From UBA1724 sp963621575 (GTDB taxonomy: Bacteria > Verrucomicrobiota > Lentisphaeria > Oligosphaerales > Oligosphaeraceae): a stretch of DNA of 64,000 nt. Position 1 is the stretch's first letter; every line of letters starts with the position of its first letter. Shown in pieces: positions 1 to 7,795 of this stretch. The notes beneath the pieces were generated by a model that did no database searches, was not told where the DNA came from, and was given only the letters and a program-made list of their open reading frames with translations. Both the position numbers and the translations under genes were made by a program. The DNA lies in assembly GCA_963621575.1 (NCBI GenBank), contig CAVFEH010000008.1, forward strand, positions 15,529 to 79,528, written 5' to 3'.

Positions 1-1
1 G

Positions 2-37
2 ACGCCCGAGGCGCTGGATGCGCCCCAGGCGCAGTGA
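2..37 (+). CDS. possible 3' end of an upstream gene (partial)
   Basis: An open frame entering from the left edge reads TPEALDAPQAQ and stops at TGA 35-37. Only eleven residues are visible, so no product can be named. Its reality rests only on the open frame and on the fact that the next gene begins about 200 bases later, which leaves room for a separate promoter. It could equally be chance. Confidence 0.25.
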   Translation, partial: TPEALDAPQAQ

Positions 38-100
38 GTCTCCCGCGCAGTGGCCGGCGTGCACTCCGGGGTTGCGCCGGCGCCCCCCCCGTTTGGCAGT

Positions 101-122
101 GTGTCTTCGTGGGCGAAGACGC
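101..122 (+). other. short perfect hairpin upstream of nagB
   Basis: GTCTTCG (103-109) and CGAAGAC (114-120) pair perfectly around a TGGG loop. No T-run follows, so it does not look like a standard intrinsic terminator. It lies about 115 bases before the nagB start and could be an operator, a 5'-UTR structure or the weak terminator of the preceding gene. Confidence 0.35.
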
Positions 123-234
123 GCTACATTAAGCTTCGTCTTCCCTGTCCGGTCGCGCCTGCCTTTCGAGGCGTGGATTGGCTTGTTCTCCGTTCCGGTG
201 TCTTGCGTCTTTCAACCAGCAACCAGGAGGTACG

Positions 235-1059
235 ATGAACGTAATTATTTGCAAAGACAAGCGGGCTGTGGCGAAGGAGGCGTACAAATTCGTGCGGGAG
301 CGGGTGATGAACTGCCGCGCGAAGGTCCTGGGACTGCCCATCGGCAGCACCTTCGAGGGGTTGTACAAGGAGCTGGTGAAGGGCTGCAAGAAGGGTGAGA
401 TTGACTTCTCCGACGTGCATACCTTCAATTTGGACGAATACATCGGCATGGGCGCCGAGGATCCCCAGAGCATCCGCCACTTCATGAACGAGAAGCTCCT
501 GAAGCACGTGAATGTGAAGTCCTGCAATGTGTACTTCCTGGACGGCCTCACCGCGGACATCGACCGCGAGTGCGCCGGCTACGAGGAGGCCATCGTCTCC
601 CTGGGAGGCATCAAGCTGCAGATCGTGGGCATTGGACGGGACGGCCATATCGGCTTCAACGAGCCCGGGACCTCCCTCACAAGCCGCACCCACATGATCA
701 CCCTGGCACAGAGCACCATCTCCGACTACGCCGGACTCTTTTTCGGCGGTGACGAATCCAAGGTGCCCCCCTGGGCCCTCTCCATGGGCGTGGGAACCGT
801 GCTGGACAGCGACGAGGTGCTCATGCTCGCCGTGGGCGAGAACAAGGCAGACGCCATCCACGGAATGCTGGAGGGCCCCATCACCTCCATGAACACCTCC
901 TCCGCATTGCAGCTGCACCCCAATGTGACTGTCATTCTCGACGAGGAGGCCGCCTCCAAGCTGAAGTACCGCGACTACTACCGCCGCATCGCCCCCGGCA
1001 ACGAGGAGGCCATGCTGAAGTATCTGGCCGCCGCCCGAAAGCGCGCCGGACTCAAGTAG
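235..1059 (+). CDS. nagB: glucosamine-6-phosphate deaminase
   Basis: Converts glucosamine-6-phosphate to fructose-6-phosphate and ammonia in the cytoplasm, feeding amino sugars into glycolysis. The 274-residue protein matches the usual family length (about 265). Visible family motifs are LPIGSTFEGLY near the N-terminus (phosphate-binding loop), FNLDEYIG around residue 65, and GIGRDGHIGFNEPG around residue 137, which carries the catalytic Asp/His and the following Glu. The ATG at 235 is chosen because AGGAGG lies at 225-230; an in-frame ATG at 178 would add 19 residues that do not resemble the family. A strong hairpin terminator at 1122 suggests it is transcribed alone. NagA is not in the window. 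Confidence 0.95.
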   Translation: MNVIICKDKRAVAKEAYKFVRERVMNCRAKVLGLPIGSTFEGLYKELVKGCKKGEIDFSDVHTFNLDEYIGMGAEDPQSIRHFMNEKLLKHVNVKSCNVYFLDGLTADIDRECAGYEEAIVSLGGIKLQIVGIGRDGHIGFNEPGTSLTSRTHMITLAQSTISDYAGLFFGGDESKVPPWALSMGVGTVLDSDEVLMLAVGENKADAIHGMLEGPITSMNTSSALQLHPNVTVILDEEAASKLKYRDYYRRIAPGNEEAMLKYLAAARKRAGLK

Positions 1060-1121
1060 CCCCCGCGCACGTCCTCTCCGGGACGGCGCCCGCCGCCCCG
1101 GATGCCCCCCACACTCGCCTC

Positions 1122-1166
1122 CGTCCGCGGACCGAATGGATTCCCTGGCGTCCGCGGACGTTTTCC
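1122..1166 (+). terminator. intrinsic terminator of nagB
   Basis: Ten-base perfect stem CGTCCGCGGA (1122-1131) with TCCGCGGACG (1151-1160), a 19-base loop and a TTTT tail at 1161. It separates nagB from the ABC ATPase gene. Confidence 0.7.
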
Positions 1167-1211
1167 TTTGTCCCCGAAAAGGGCGTCTTCGTAGGTTTTT
1201 GTCGTAGTTTC

Positions 1212-2192
1212 ATGGACGAGTTGCTGCGCGTATCGGATCTGACGGTGGAGTTTGACACCGACGAGGGGGTGGTCCACGCCGTGAATCATGTCTCCTTTTC
1301 CCTGTCGAAGGGAGAGTCCCTGGGTGTCGTGGGGGAGTCCGGCTGTGGAAAGTCCGTGACCGCCATGTCGATCCCGCGCCTGGTTCCCTCTCCGCCGGGG
1401 CGGACGGTTTCGGGGAGCATTGTCTTCGAGGGGCGGGAGCTGGTGGGGATGCCGCCGAAGGAGCTCCGGAAGATCCGCGGGAGCCGCATCGGCGTGGTGT
1501 TCCAGGAGCCCATGACTGCCCTTTCGCCTCTCCATCGGATTGGCGACCAACTCCGGGAGGCCATCCGGCTCCACAAGGCCATGCCCCGCGCCGAGGAGGA
1601 ATCCCTGGTCCGCGCCTGGATGGAGCGCGTGGGCATCGCCGAGCCCGGGCGATGCCTGCAGTGCTATCCCTTCCAGCTCTCCGGCGGAATGCGTCAGCGC
1701 GTGATGATCGCGCAGGCCATGCTCCTGGAGCCCTCTCTCATCCTGGCCGACGAGCCTACCACCGCGCTGGACGTCACCATCCAGGCACAGGTGCTGGAAC
1801 TCCTTCGGCAGGTGACCCGCGACGCGTCCCGCTCCCGGGGACTCCTCTTGATTACCCACGACCTGGGAGTGATCTGGGAGATGTGCACCCGCGTCGTCGT
1901 GATGTACGGTTCCCGGATCGTGGAGGAGGCTCCCGTGAAGGAGCTCTTCTCCGCCCCCGCGCACCCGTACACCCGGGGACTCCTGGAGTCCAGCCCCGCC
2001 CTCCAGAAGGACCCCGCACACCTGAAGAGCATTCCCGGAAGCGTCCCGGATCTTTTGCATCCCCCAAAGGGATGCCCCTTTGCTCCACGGTGCCCCCGCG
2101 CCACCCCGCAGTGCCACCAGGAAATGCCCCCCATGACGGCGCTGGCACCGGGACACGTCGCCGCATGCTTCCGGCTCGGCGGAACACTGTAG
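1212..2192 (+). CDS. oligopeptide/dipeptide ABC transporter ATP-binding protein (OppD/DppD type)
   Basis: Cytoplasmic ATPase subunit of a peptide-type ABC importer. It shows Walker A GESGCGKS near residue 43, signature LSGGMRQRV near 157, Walker B LILADEPTTALD near 177 and the H-loop ITHD. The C-terminal oligopeptide-family extension with cysteines (CPFAPRCPRATPQC) is present. At 326 residues it has the normal length of one ATPase. No permease, second ATPase or binding protein flanks it; the only peptide-type permease in the window is at 9316-10944 on the other strand. There is no strong Shine-Dalgarno in front of the ATG at 1212. The substrate cannot be told from the sequence. Confidence 0.88.
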   Translation: MDELLRVSDLTVEFDTDEGVVHAVNHVSFSLSKGESLGVVGESGCGKSVTAMSIPRLVPSPPGRTVSGSIVFEGRELVGMPPKELRKIRGSRIGVVFQEPMTALSPLHRIGDQLREAIRLHKAMPRAEEESLVRAWMERVGIAEPGRCLQCYPFQLSGGMRQRVMIAQAMLLEPSLILADEPTTALDVTIQAQVLELLRQVTRDASRSRGLLLITHDLGVIWEMCTRVVVMYGSRIVEEAPVKELFSAPAHPYTRGLLESSPALQKDPAHLKSIPGSVPDLLHPPKGCPFAPRCPRATPQCHQEMPPMTALAPGHVAACFRLGGTL

Positions 2193-2288
2193 AATCAGGG
2201 GAGGAGGGGAACTCGAAAGGACGGGTGCTGCCGCCCCCGTTCCCCTGCACGGTTTAGTTCCGTGGCGTCGCAGGAGGCTAATTATTCA

Positions 2289-2338
2289 TGACAGAGTATG
2301 ACAAGTTTGCGTATTGTCTGAAATTGTCATAAGATGTC
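2289..2338 (+). promoter_or_regulatory. promoter region with three TGTC boxes at 10-bp spacing
   Basis: TGTC occurs at 2315, 2325 and 2335, exactly one helical turn apart. Two inverted copies (TGACA at 2289 and 2299) lie upstream. A plausible sigma70 promoter is TTGCGT (2307-2312), 17-base spacer, TAAGAT (2330-2335), so the boxes fill the spacer and the -10. The same design recurs before the other two pseudopilin genes and, with two boxes, before rpsA. The binding protein is unknown. Confidence 0.55.
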
Positions 2339-2470
2339 AATGGGGTGGGTAATTTGTTGTCTTTTTTTTGTTGTCAACTCTTGGGGAGTGAGGGTTGTAT
2401 GCGTAAACTTTGCATGATGGCCTATGAGCCGGCCCTTTCCAAAAGAAATCTTACAACAGGAGAATTGTCT

Positions 2471-3259
2471 ATGCGGAAATCTTTTACCTTGATTGAATTG
2501 CTGGTCGTGATCGCGATTATCGCCATTCTGGCGGCCATGCTGCTGCCGGCGTTGAGCAAGGCCCGCGAGAAGGCCCGTGCCATCAGCTGCACCAACAACC
2601 TGAAGCAAATCCAGCTGGGCAATATCCTGTACACCAACGACTACGACGATTACCTGCCTCCTATTGTCTACGCTCCTGGATGGGCAGGCTGGGGCTATCC
2701 CAACATGGGATCTGACACCAGTCGCACTTGGTTCACATACAACCCCATGATTCCCGAGACTCCCATGGATTGGTCCGTTTGGTATGGCAAGGATCCCAAG
2801 GCGAAGGATTTGGAGGCTGGCGAGGACAAGTCCTCCTGGCACAAGATCCTGCACTGCCCCTCTTGCCCCACCAGCGAGCGCCTCTATGGCAACATCGGCT
2901 ACCAGTGCAGCATCGGCATGAGCTACCACTCTGTCATCTATAACGCGGCGGGCACCTGGGAGGTCTCCACCACCTGGCACCGCATCAGCTCCATCAAGTA
3001 CCCCGCCATCTTCGTCAATATTTTCGATGGCAGCAGCCAGAATGCCTGGAAAGCCGCTTTCTACGTCCATGGATCTCTCATCAATGATGCGGCGAAGGGC
3101 TACTACTTCCGACACTCCAAGATGATGAACATCAGCTTCGGGGATGGTCATGTGGAGGCTGTCTCGGATGTCAAGGCGTCGAATCGCTATATCGAACGGG
3201 ATTACTACTGGTATCCCGGATACAACGATCCTTACGGTGGCGACAGGATTATGCAGTAA
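2471..3259 (+). CDS. type II/IV prepilin-like protein, paralogue 1
   Basis: A 262-residue secreted protein with a type III (prepilin) signal: short basic MRKS, then cleavable FTLIELLVVIAIIAILAAML, which is the methylation/processing motif and the single membrane helix. It continues with LPALSKAREKAR and CTNNLKQIQLGN, features of the large pseudopilin-like family amplified in Lentisphaerota. The C-terminal part has HSKMMNISFGDGHVEA, typical of these proteins. The ATG at 2471 is chosen for its fit to the prepilin signal and the CAGGAG about ten bases before it. It is monocistronic with its own terminator. Assembly into a pilus, a secretion system or an extracellular structure cannot be decided. 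Confidence 0.9.
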   Translation: MRKSFTLIELLVVIAIIAILAAMLLPALSKAREKARAISCTNNLKQIQLGNILYTNDYDDYLPPIVYAPGWAGWGYPNMGSDTSRTWFTYNPMIPETPMDWSVWYGKDPKAKDLEAGEDKSSWHKILHCPSCPTSERLYGNIGYQCSIGMSYHSVIYNAAGTWEVSTTWHRISSIKYPAIFVNIFDGSSQNAWKAAFYVHGSLINDAAKGYYFRHSKMMNISFGDGHVEAVSDVKASNRYIERDYYWYPGYNDPYGGDRIMQ

Positions 3260-3276
3260 ATGCTTGACACATGATG

Positions 3277-3313
3277 GAAAAAGGGCCTTCGGCTTCCGCC
3301 GAGGGCCCTTTTG
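3277..3313 (+). terminator. intrinsic terminator after pseudopilin 1
   Basis: Stem AAAAGGGCCTTCGGC / GCCGAGGGCCCTTTT with a short TTCC loop; nearly symmetric, so usable from both sides. The same GGGCC-TTCGGC core recurs in the terminators of rpsA and both other pseudopilin genes. Confidence 0.85.
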
Positions 3314-3358
3314 GCGTACATGGGAATGCGGAGTTTCGCCCGTCCTTTGGCGGGTGGC

Positions 3359-3386
3359 TTGCAATGTGGGGGAAAGGGGTTACAGT
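3359..3386 (+). promoter_or_regulatory. promoter of tRNA-His
   Basis: TTGCAA (3359-3364), 16-base spacer, TACAGT (3381-3386), 19 bases before the mature tRNA start. The same 16-base spacing is found for the other two tRNA genes and rpsA. Confidence 0.55.
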
Positions 3387-3405
3387 ATGCGCCGTTTCTT
3401 GCGAT

Positions 3406-3482
3406 GCTCCTCATAGCTCAGTCGATAGAGCGCCTGGTTGTGGCCCAGGAGGTCACCAGTTTGAGCCTGGTTGAGGAGCCCA
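3406..3482 (+). tRNA. tRNA-His (GTG)
   Basis: A complete cloverleaf with an eight-base acceptor stem GCTCCTCA / TGAGGAGC, the hallmark of tRNA-His because the extra G-1 pairs with C73. The anticodon arm is CCTGG-TTGTGGC-CCAGG with anticodon GTG. CCA is encoded at 3480-3482. The D-loop (AGTCGATA) has A at the G19 position and the T-loop (TTTGAGC) has T at the C56 position, so the usual G19-C56 contact appears replaced by A-U. Confidence 0.93.
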
Positions 3483-3675
3483 GATTTTCCGCAGTGTTCC
3501 GTTACCTTACGACAAGGGAAGGCGATTCCTGAGTCAGCGGGCTGACGTATCGGAGCACGGACATGGCGGTCGCAATGCTCAAAATCGCGGCCGCAGGCCG
3601 AAAGGCGCCTCTCTCCGTCTCGCACGTTTGCGCGCTGGCAGACATGGGTGGGACGAATTTTTTGGCCAAACGGAC

Positions 3676-3720
3676 AAAGCCCGCATTTCCCGTTTTTGGG
3701 ACATGCGGGCTTTTTGTTTT
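3676..3720 (+). terminator. intrinsic terminator upstream of the TM1266-like gene
   Basis: AAAGCCCGCA (3676-3685) pairs with TGCGGGCTTT (3704-3713), followed by a T-rich tail. It lies about 190 bases beyond tRNA-His. I see no gene in 3483-3675. Confidence 0.75.
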
Positions 3721-3779
3721 CATGTTGCGTGCATTTCGTGGCTTGTTTGGGTAGCGTGTCATTCAGGAGGCTTTTCGTC

Positions 3780-4037
3780 ATGTCGTCAGATTCCGCCCGT
3801 GTGGCAGTCATTGCCATCTGGATTCAGGAGCGTTCGAGTGTGGAGGAGGTGAACCGTCTTCTGGGGAGCTACCAGGAGTTGGTCCGCGGCCGCATGGGCC
3901 TGCCTTTCCGGGACTTCTCCGCCAGCCTGATTTCCCTCATTCTGGAGGGCAACACGGACCAGCTGGGAGCGCTCTCCGGAAAACTGGGAATGCTCCCCGG
4001 CGTGACGGCGAAGATTCTTTTTCTTACGAAACCCTGA
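3780..4037 (+). CDS. TM1266-family iron-only hydrogenase system putative regulator
   Basis: An 85-residue protein of the ACT-like TM1266 family. The characteristic core GRMGLPFRDFSASLISLIL and the C-terminal ALSGKLGMLPGVTAKIL match the family, which in many anaerobes lies next to hydEFG maturases or [FeFe]-hydrogenase genes and is presumed regulatory. AGGAGG at 3765-3770 supports the ATG at 3780. No hydrogenase gene is in the window, so the role here is unproven; the presence fits an anaerobic fermentative lifestyle. The TonB-dependent receptor follows after 38 bases and could be cotranscribed. Confidence 0.85.
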   Translation: MSSDSARVAVIAIWIQERSSVEEVNRLLGSYQELVRGRMGLPFRDFSASLISLILEGNTDQLGALSGKLGMLPGVTAKILFLTKP

Positions 4038-4075
4038 AATCCCCGTCGCCCCACCAGCCACCCCCCCTCAGAACC

Positions 4076-6235
4076 ATGAAAATCCGTTCCCTGATCCTTT
4101 CCGCGCTGTTGCCCGCGGGACTCTTCGCCCAGGACGCCGCGCTTCCCGAAGGTGCCGCGGCCCCGTCCCCGGCGCCTGTCGTCGCCATCCAGGAGGAGTC
4201 CGCCTCTGGTCAGGAGAAGGTCTGCCTGGAACCCGTGGTGGTCACTGCCCGTGGCGTGCCCCAGGCGGTCTCCCAGACCCCGGGCGGCGTCTCCGTCATG
4301 GAGACCCGCGAGATCTTCCAGCGGCAGCCCCTCTCCCTCTCCGACGCCACCGCCACCCTTCCCGGCGTGGCGGTCTCCCGGGACGGCCGCTGGGGCGGCG
4401 AGGTGAATGTGCGTGGCCTGGGCCGTGGCCGGCTGGTCTTCCTGGTGGATGGACAGCGCATCATCACCGCCACCGATGTGGCGGCGCAGTTCGGTCTGGT
4501 GCTTCCTCAGGAGATCGAGCGCATTGAGATCCTGAAGGGGCCCATCAGCCAGCTCTACGGCAGCGGTTCCATGGGCGGCGTGGTGAATGTGATCACCAAA
4601 GGCGCCGACTTCACCGAGGACGCCGAATTCCATGGCGGAACCACGGTCTCCGGCTCCACCAACGGCGAGGGATACGCCGTCCACGCCTGGACCTCCTACT
4701 CCCAGGAGGACTTCTGGGCCTATCTCTCCGGCGGCATGCGCAGCCAGGACTCCTACAAGGACGGCGGCCATGACACCGTGAAGAACAGTTTCTTCGACGA
4801 CGCCCAGAGCAACCTGAAGCTGGGATACCGCTGGAACGGCCAGAATGTCACCGAATTCAAGTACAGCCGCTACCGCGCCAAGGACGTGGGCATTCCCGGC
4901 GCCTCCAATCTGCCCGCCATCTCACAGCGCGTGGTCTATCCCCGCACCACCCTGGAGGACTTCGCCCTGAAGCACTCCTTCCTGCCTGATGGCGACATTT
5001 GGAAGAAGTCCACTTTGGAGCTGGGCTTCGGCGTCATCGAGCGCCATGTCCGCATCGACCGCTTCAACAAGGTGGCCTCCGGCGCCCAGCAGGTGCTTGT
5101 GGCGCCCTCCGCCACCCACCGCACCCTCTCCGCCCGCCAGGAGAACCATTGGGAGCCGGCCGAGGGGCACAAACTGACCATCGGCATGGACTACTGGCGC
5201 TGGGGCTACACGGGCAACCGCCTCAAGAAGGTGATCCACCCCGTGAAGGGGCCCCTCTCCGCCTGGGACGACCCCCTCTCCGATTCCTGGCAGAACAACC
5301 TGGGCGCCTACGGCGAGTACACCTGGACCCTGGCCCCCCGGTGGACCCTCAACACCGGCATCCGCGTGGACCGCAATTGGTCCCGCAGCGAAGCCCTCTA
5401 TGACACCAACATCGTCACCAAGGACCATGCGCTTCTGCGCCGTCGCCAGAGCGCCGACGACTGGTCCTGGAGCGGGCACGTCGGCCTGACCTGGGACTTC
5501 GCCGACAACTGGTCCATGACCCTCCTGGGCGCCCGCGGCTACCGCACCGCCGATTTGATGGACCGATACAAGTATATCCAGCTCAACGCCACCGCCGGCA
5601 CCGCCACCTGGGGGGATCCCGGACTGGATCCCGAGGTCTCCTGGTACGCCGAGTACGGCCTCCACTACGTGGGCGAGAAGCTGCGCGCCAGCCTCTCCCT
5701 CTTCTACCATCAGCTCCACGACCTCATTGAGGCGCGGGAGTATGGCGAGGCCGTCACCATCGGCGGAAAGGAGTACTACAATGCCCGGATGAGCAATGTC
5801 TCCCGCGCTGTGATCCAGGGCGTGGAGGCCCAGGCGGAGTGGGATCTCACCAAGGAGCTCACCGCCTACGCGAACATCTCCTGGCTGGAGGGCACCGACG
5901 AGAGCAACGGCCAGTATCTGCGCTACAATCCCCCGATGAATGGGCTGGTCGGGCTGCGCGCCCGTTGGGACAACGGCCTCTGGGTCCTGGGCGAAGTCCA
6001 GGTCGCCGCCTCCCAGAAGCACACCCCCAAGGCCGTGGAACACTCCAAAAAGTGGGCAACCCTCAATTTCCGCGGCGGATACGACTTCCGGCTCTGGGAT
6101 CTGGATTGCTCCTTCACCGCCAGCCTGGAGAATCTCCTCAACAAGGAATACACCAACTACCTCTCCACTACCCGGAACCTGGCATACCAGGAGCCCGGGC
6201 GGAACCTGGTGCTCGCCTTCTCGACGAAGTTCTAG
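4076..6235 (+). CDS. TonB-dependent outer-membrane receptor
   Basis: A 719-residue gated outer-membrane porin of the CirA/FepA/BtuB type. It has a signal peptide (MKIRSLILSALLPAGLFA, cleavage near residue 18-20), a TonB-box-like EPVVVTA around residue 45, a plug domain with NVRGLGRGRLVFLVDG and GSGSMGGVVNVI (about residues 50-165), then a 22-strand-type barrel rich in alternating aromatic strands, ending in AFSTKF with the expected terminal Phe. Ligand is unknown; candidates are corrinoids, siderophores or oligosaccharides. No cobalamin riboswitch or Fur box was noticed in front, and there is no clear Shine-Dalgarno. A hairpin terminator follows directly. Confidence 0.93.
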   Translation: MKIRSLILSALLPAGLFAQDAALPEGAAAPSPAPVVAIQEESASGQEKVCLEPVVVTARGVPQAVSQTPGGVSVMETREIFQRQPLSLSDATATLPGVAVSRDGRWGGEVNVRGLGRGRLVFLVDGQRIITATDVAAQFGLVLPQEIERIEILKGPISQLYGSGSMGGVVNVITKGADFTEDAEFHGGTTVSGSTNGEGYAVHAWTSYSQEDFWAYLSGGMRSQDSYKDGGHDTVKNSFFDDAQSNLKLGYRWNGQNVTEFKYSRYRAKDVGIPGASNLPAISQRVVYPRTTLEDFALKHSFLPDGDIWKKSTLELGFGVIERHVRIDRFNKVASGAQQVLVAPSATHRTLSARQENHWEPAEGHKLTIGMDYWRWGYTGNRLKKVIHPVKGPLSAWDDPLSDSWQNNLGAYGEYTWTLAPRWTLNTGIRVDRNWSRSEALYDTNIVTKDHALLRRRQSADDWSWSGHVGLTWDFADNWSMTLLGARGYRTADLMDRYKYIQLNATAGTATWGDPGLDPEVSWYAEYGLHYVGEKLRASLSLFYHQLHDLIEAREYGEAVTIGGKEYYNARMSNVSRAVIQGVEAQAEWDLTKELTAYANISWLEGTDESNGQYLRYNPPMNGLVGLRARWDNGLWVLGEVQVAASQKHTPKAVEHSKKWATLNFRGGYDFRLWDLDCSFTASLENLLNKEYTNYLSTTRNLAYQEPGRNLVLAFSTKF

Positions 6236-6245
6236 GACGCACAAC

Positions 6246-6288
6246 AAAACGGGCCCTGCGCGAAAAAACGCACAGGGCCCTTTTTGTG
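6246..6288 (+). terminator. convergent terminator between TonB receptor and uxaA
   Basis: GGGCCCTG (6251-6258) pairs with CAGGGCCC (6273-6280), followed by TTTTTGT. An upstream A-rich stretch lets it also serve the minus-strand uxaA operon. Confidence 0.85.
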
Positions 6289-6346
6289 TTCAGGAGGGGG
6301 GCGGAGGACGGGCGGTACACGGGGCGTGCTTGCCGCCCTGCCGCGC

Positions 6347-7795
6347 CTACAGGGTCACGCCGTTTTTGAAGAGGGCGATTTGTTCGTCGCGGTTCCGTTC
6401 GTTTGCGGTTTCCTCCCCGTTGGCGACGGCGAGGATTTTTCCGAAGAATTCGCGTTGGACGGCTTGGGGGTCTTCGTGGAGGAGTCTGCCGGCGTCGAAG
6501 TCGATCCACCCGGGCTTGTGTTGCGCCAGCGCGGAGTTGGAGGAGATCTTGAGGGTGGGGACCACGGTGCCGAAGGGGGTCCCCCTGCCGGTGGTGAAGA
6601 GGATGAGTTGTGCGCCGGAGGCGGCCAGGAGGGTGGAGGCCACCATGTCGTTTCCGGGGCCGGAGAGGAGGTTCAGACCGTCTGCGTGGATCTCTTCGCC
6701 GGGGGTGAGGAGGACGTCGTTGACGGGAGAGCACCCCGCCTTCTGGACGCACCCAAGGGATTTGTCCTCCAGGGTGGAGATTCCGCCTTCCTTGTTCCCG
6801 GGGGAGGGGTTTTCGCAGATGGGCTGCCCATATTGCGTGAAGTATTCCTTGAAATCGTTGACCATCTTCACGCACTTCCTGTAGGTCTGACGGTCCTTGC
6901 AGCGCTGCATGAGGAGGGTCTCCGCGCCGAACATTTCGGGGACCTCGCCGAGGATGGTGGAGCCGCCGTGTCCGGTGAGCCAGTCGGAGAATCTCCCCAC
7001 GAGGGGATTGGCGGTGAGTCCGCTGAGGCCGTCGGAGCCGCCGCACTTCAGCCCCACCACCAGATTGCGGAGGGGGATGGGGACCCGGCGGACCTTCCTG
7101 AGGGGCTCCACCAGCTCCTCCAGCAACTTCATGCCGGCGGACACTTCGTCGGATTCCTGCTGTGCCACCAGGAACCGCACGCGCTGCGGGGAAAAGTCCC
7201 CCATGGCCTCCCGGAAGGCGTCGATGGTGTTGTTTTCGCAGCCCAGCCCCACCACCAGCGTGGCGCCGGCGTTGGGGTGTTTCGCCAGTGCGGCCAGGGT
7301 GTTGCGGGTATTATCGTGGTCCTGCCCAAGCTGGGAGCACCCGTATGGATGTGTCAGGGCGATGGCGCGCCCGGGAAAGTCCTGAGGGAGGATTCGGTTC
7401 AGGCGTTCCGCCAGGGTTGTGGCAAGGTGGTTGACGCATCCCACCGTGGGGATGATGAAGACGTGGTTCCGGATGCCGGCGGTGCCGTTGTCGCGGAGGA
7501 ATCCCCGGAGGGGCGGGGCCTCCGGGCCGTCCGGATCCGCTGTGCGCGGCTGGGGTGGACCGCAGTAGTGGTATTCCTGGACGCCCGCCAGATTGGTGGA
7601 CAGGTTGTGGGTGTGGACATGCTCTCCCTGGCGGATGTCCCGTGTGGCGTGCCCGATGGGCATGCCGTATTTGACGACCGGCGCCCCCGCCGGAATGTCC
7701 CGGAGGGCGAATTTATGGCCGCGGGGGACACGGGGGTTGGAATCGTCCAGCATGACGGCCACATTGTCGTCGGGATGGATCTGCAGAAAGTTCAT
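6347..7795 (-). CDS. uxaA: altronate dehydratase family protein
   Basis: Dehydrates D-altronate to 2-keto-3-deoxygluconate in the hexuronate (galacturonate) pathway. The 482-residue protein has the short N-terminal SAF domain (about residues 1-90), the linker GFLRDNGTAGIRNHVFIIPTVGCVN and the catalytic UxaA domain with HPYGCSQLG, GLGCENN and GLKCGGSDGLSGLTANP; the conserved cysteines and histidines are consistent with the iron-dependent family. The ATG at 7795 overlaps the uxaB stop by one base (TGATG), so translation is coupled. Longer upstream frames run through uxaB and were rejected. UxaC and the KDG kinase/aldolase are not in the window. Confidence 0.93.
   Translation of the reverse strand: MNFLQIHPDDNVAVMLDDSNPRVPRGHKFALRDIPAGAPVVKYGMPIGHATRDIRQGEHVHTHNLSTNLAGVQEYHYCGPPQPRTADPDGPEAPPLRGFLRDNGTAGIRNHVFIIPTVGCVNHLATTLAERLNRILPQDFPGRAIALTHPYGCSQLGQDHDNTRNTLAALAKHPNAGATLVVGLGCENNTIDAFREAMGDFSPQRVRFLVAQQESDEVSAGMKLLEELVEPLRKVRRVPIPLRNLVVGLKCGGSDGLSGLTANPLVGRFSDWLTGHGGSTILGEVPEMFGAETLLMQRCKDRQTYRKCVKMVNDFKEYFTQYGQPICENPSPGNKEGGISTLEDKSLGCVQKAGCSPVNDVLLTPGEEIHADGLNLLSGPGNDMVASTLLAASGAQLILFTTGRGTPFGTVVPTLKISSNSALAQHKPGWIDFDAGRLLHEDPQAVQREFFGKILAVANGEETANERNRDEQIALFKNGVTL

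Noticed and set aside
1212..2192. Part of a complete Opp/Yej transporter with the permease at 9316
   Set aside because: The two genes are 8 kb apart on opposite strands with unrelated genes between; pairing cannot be supported from sequence.
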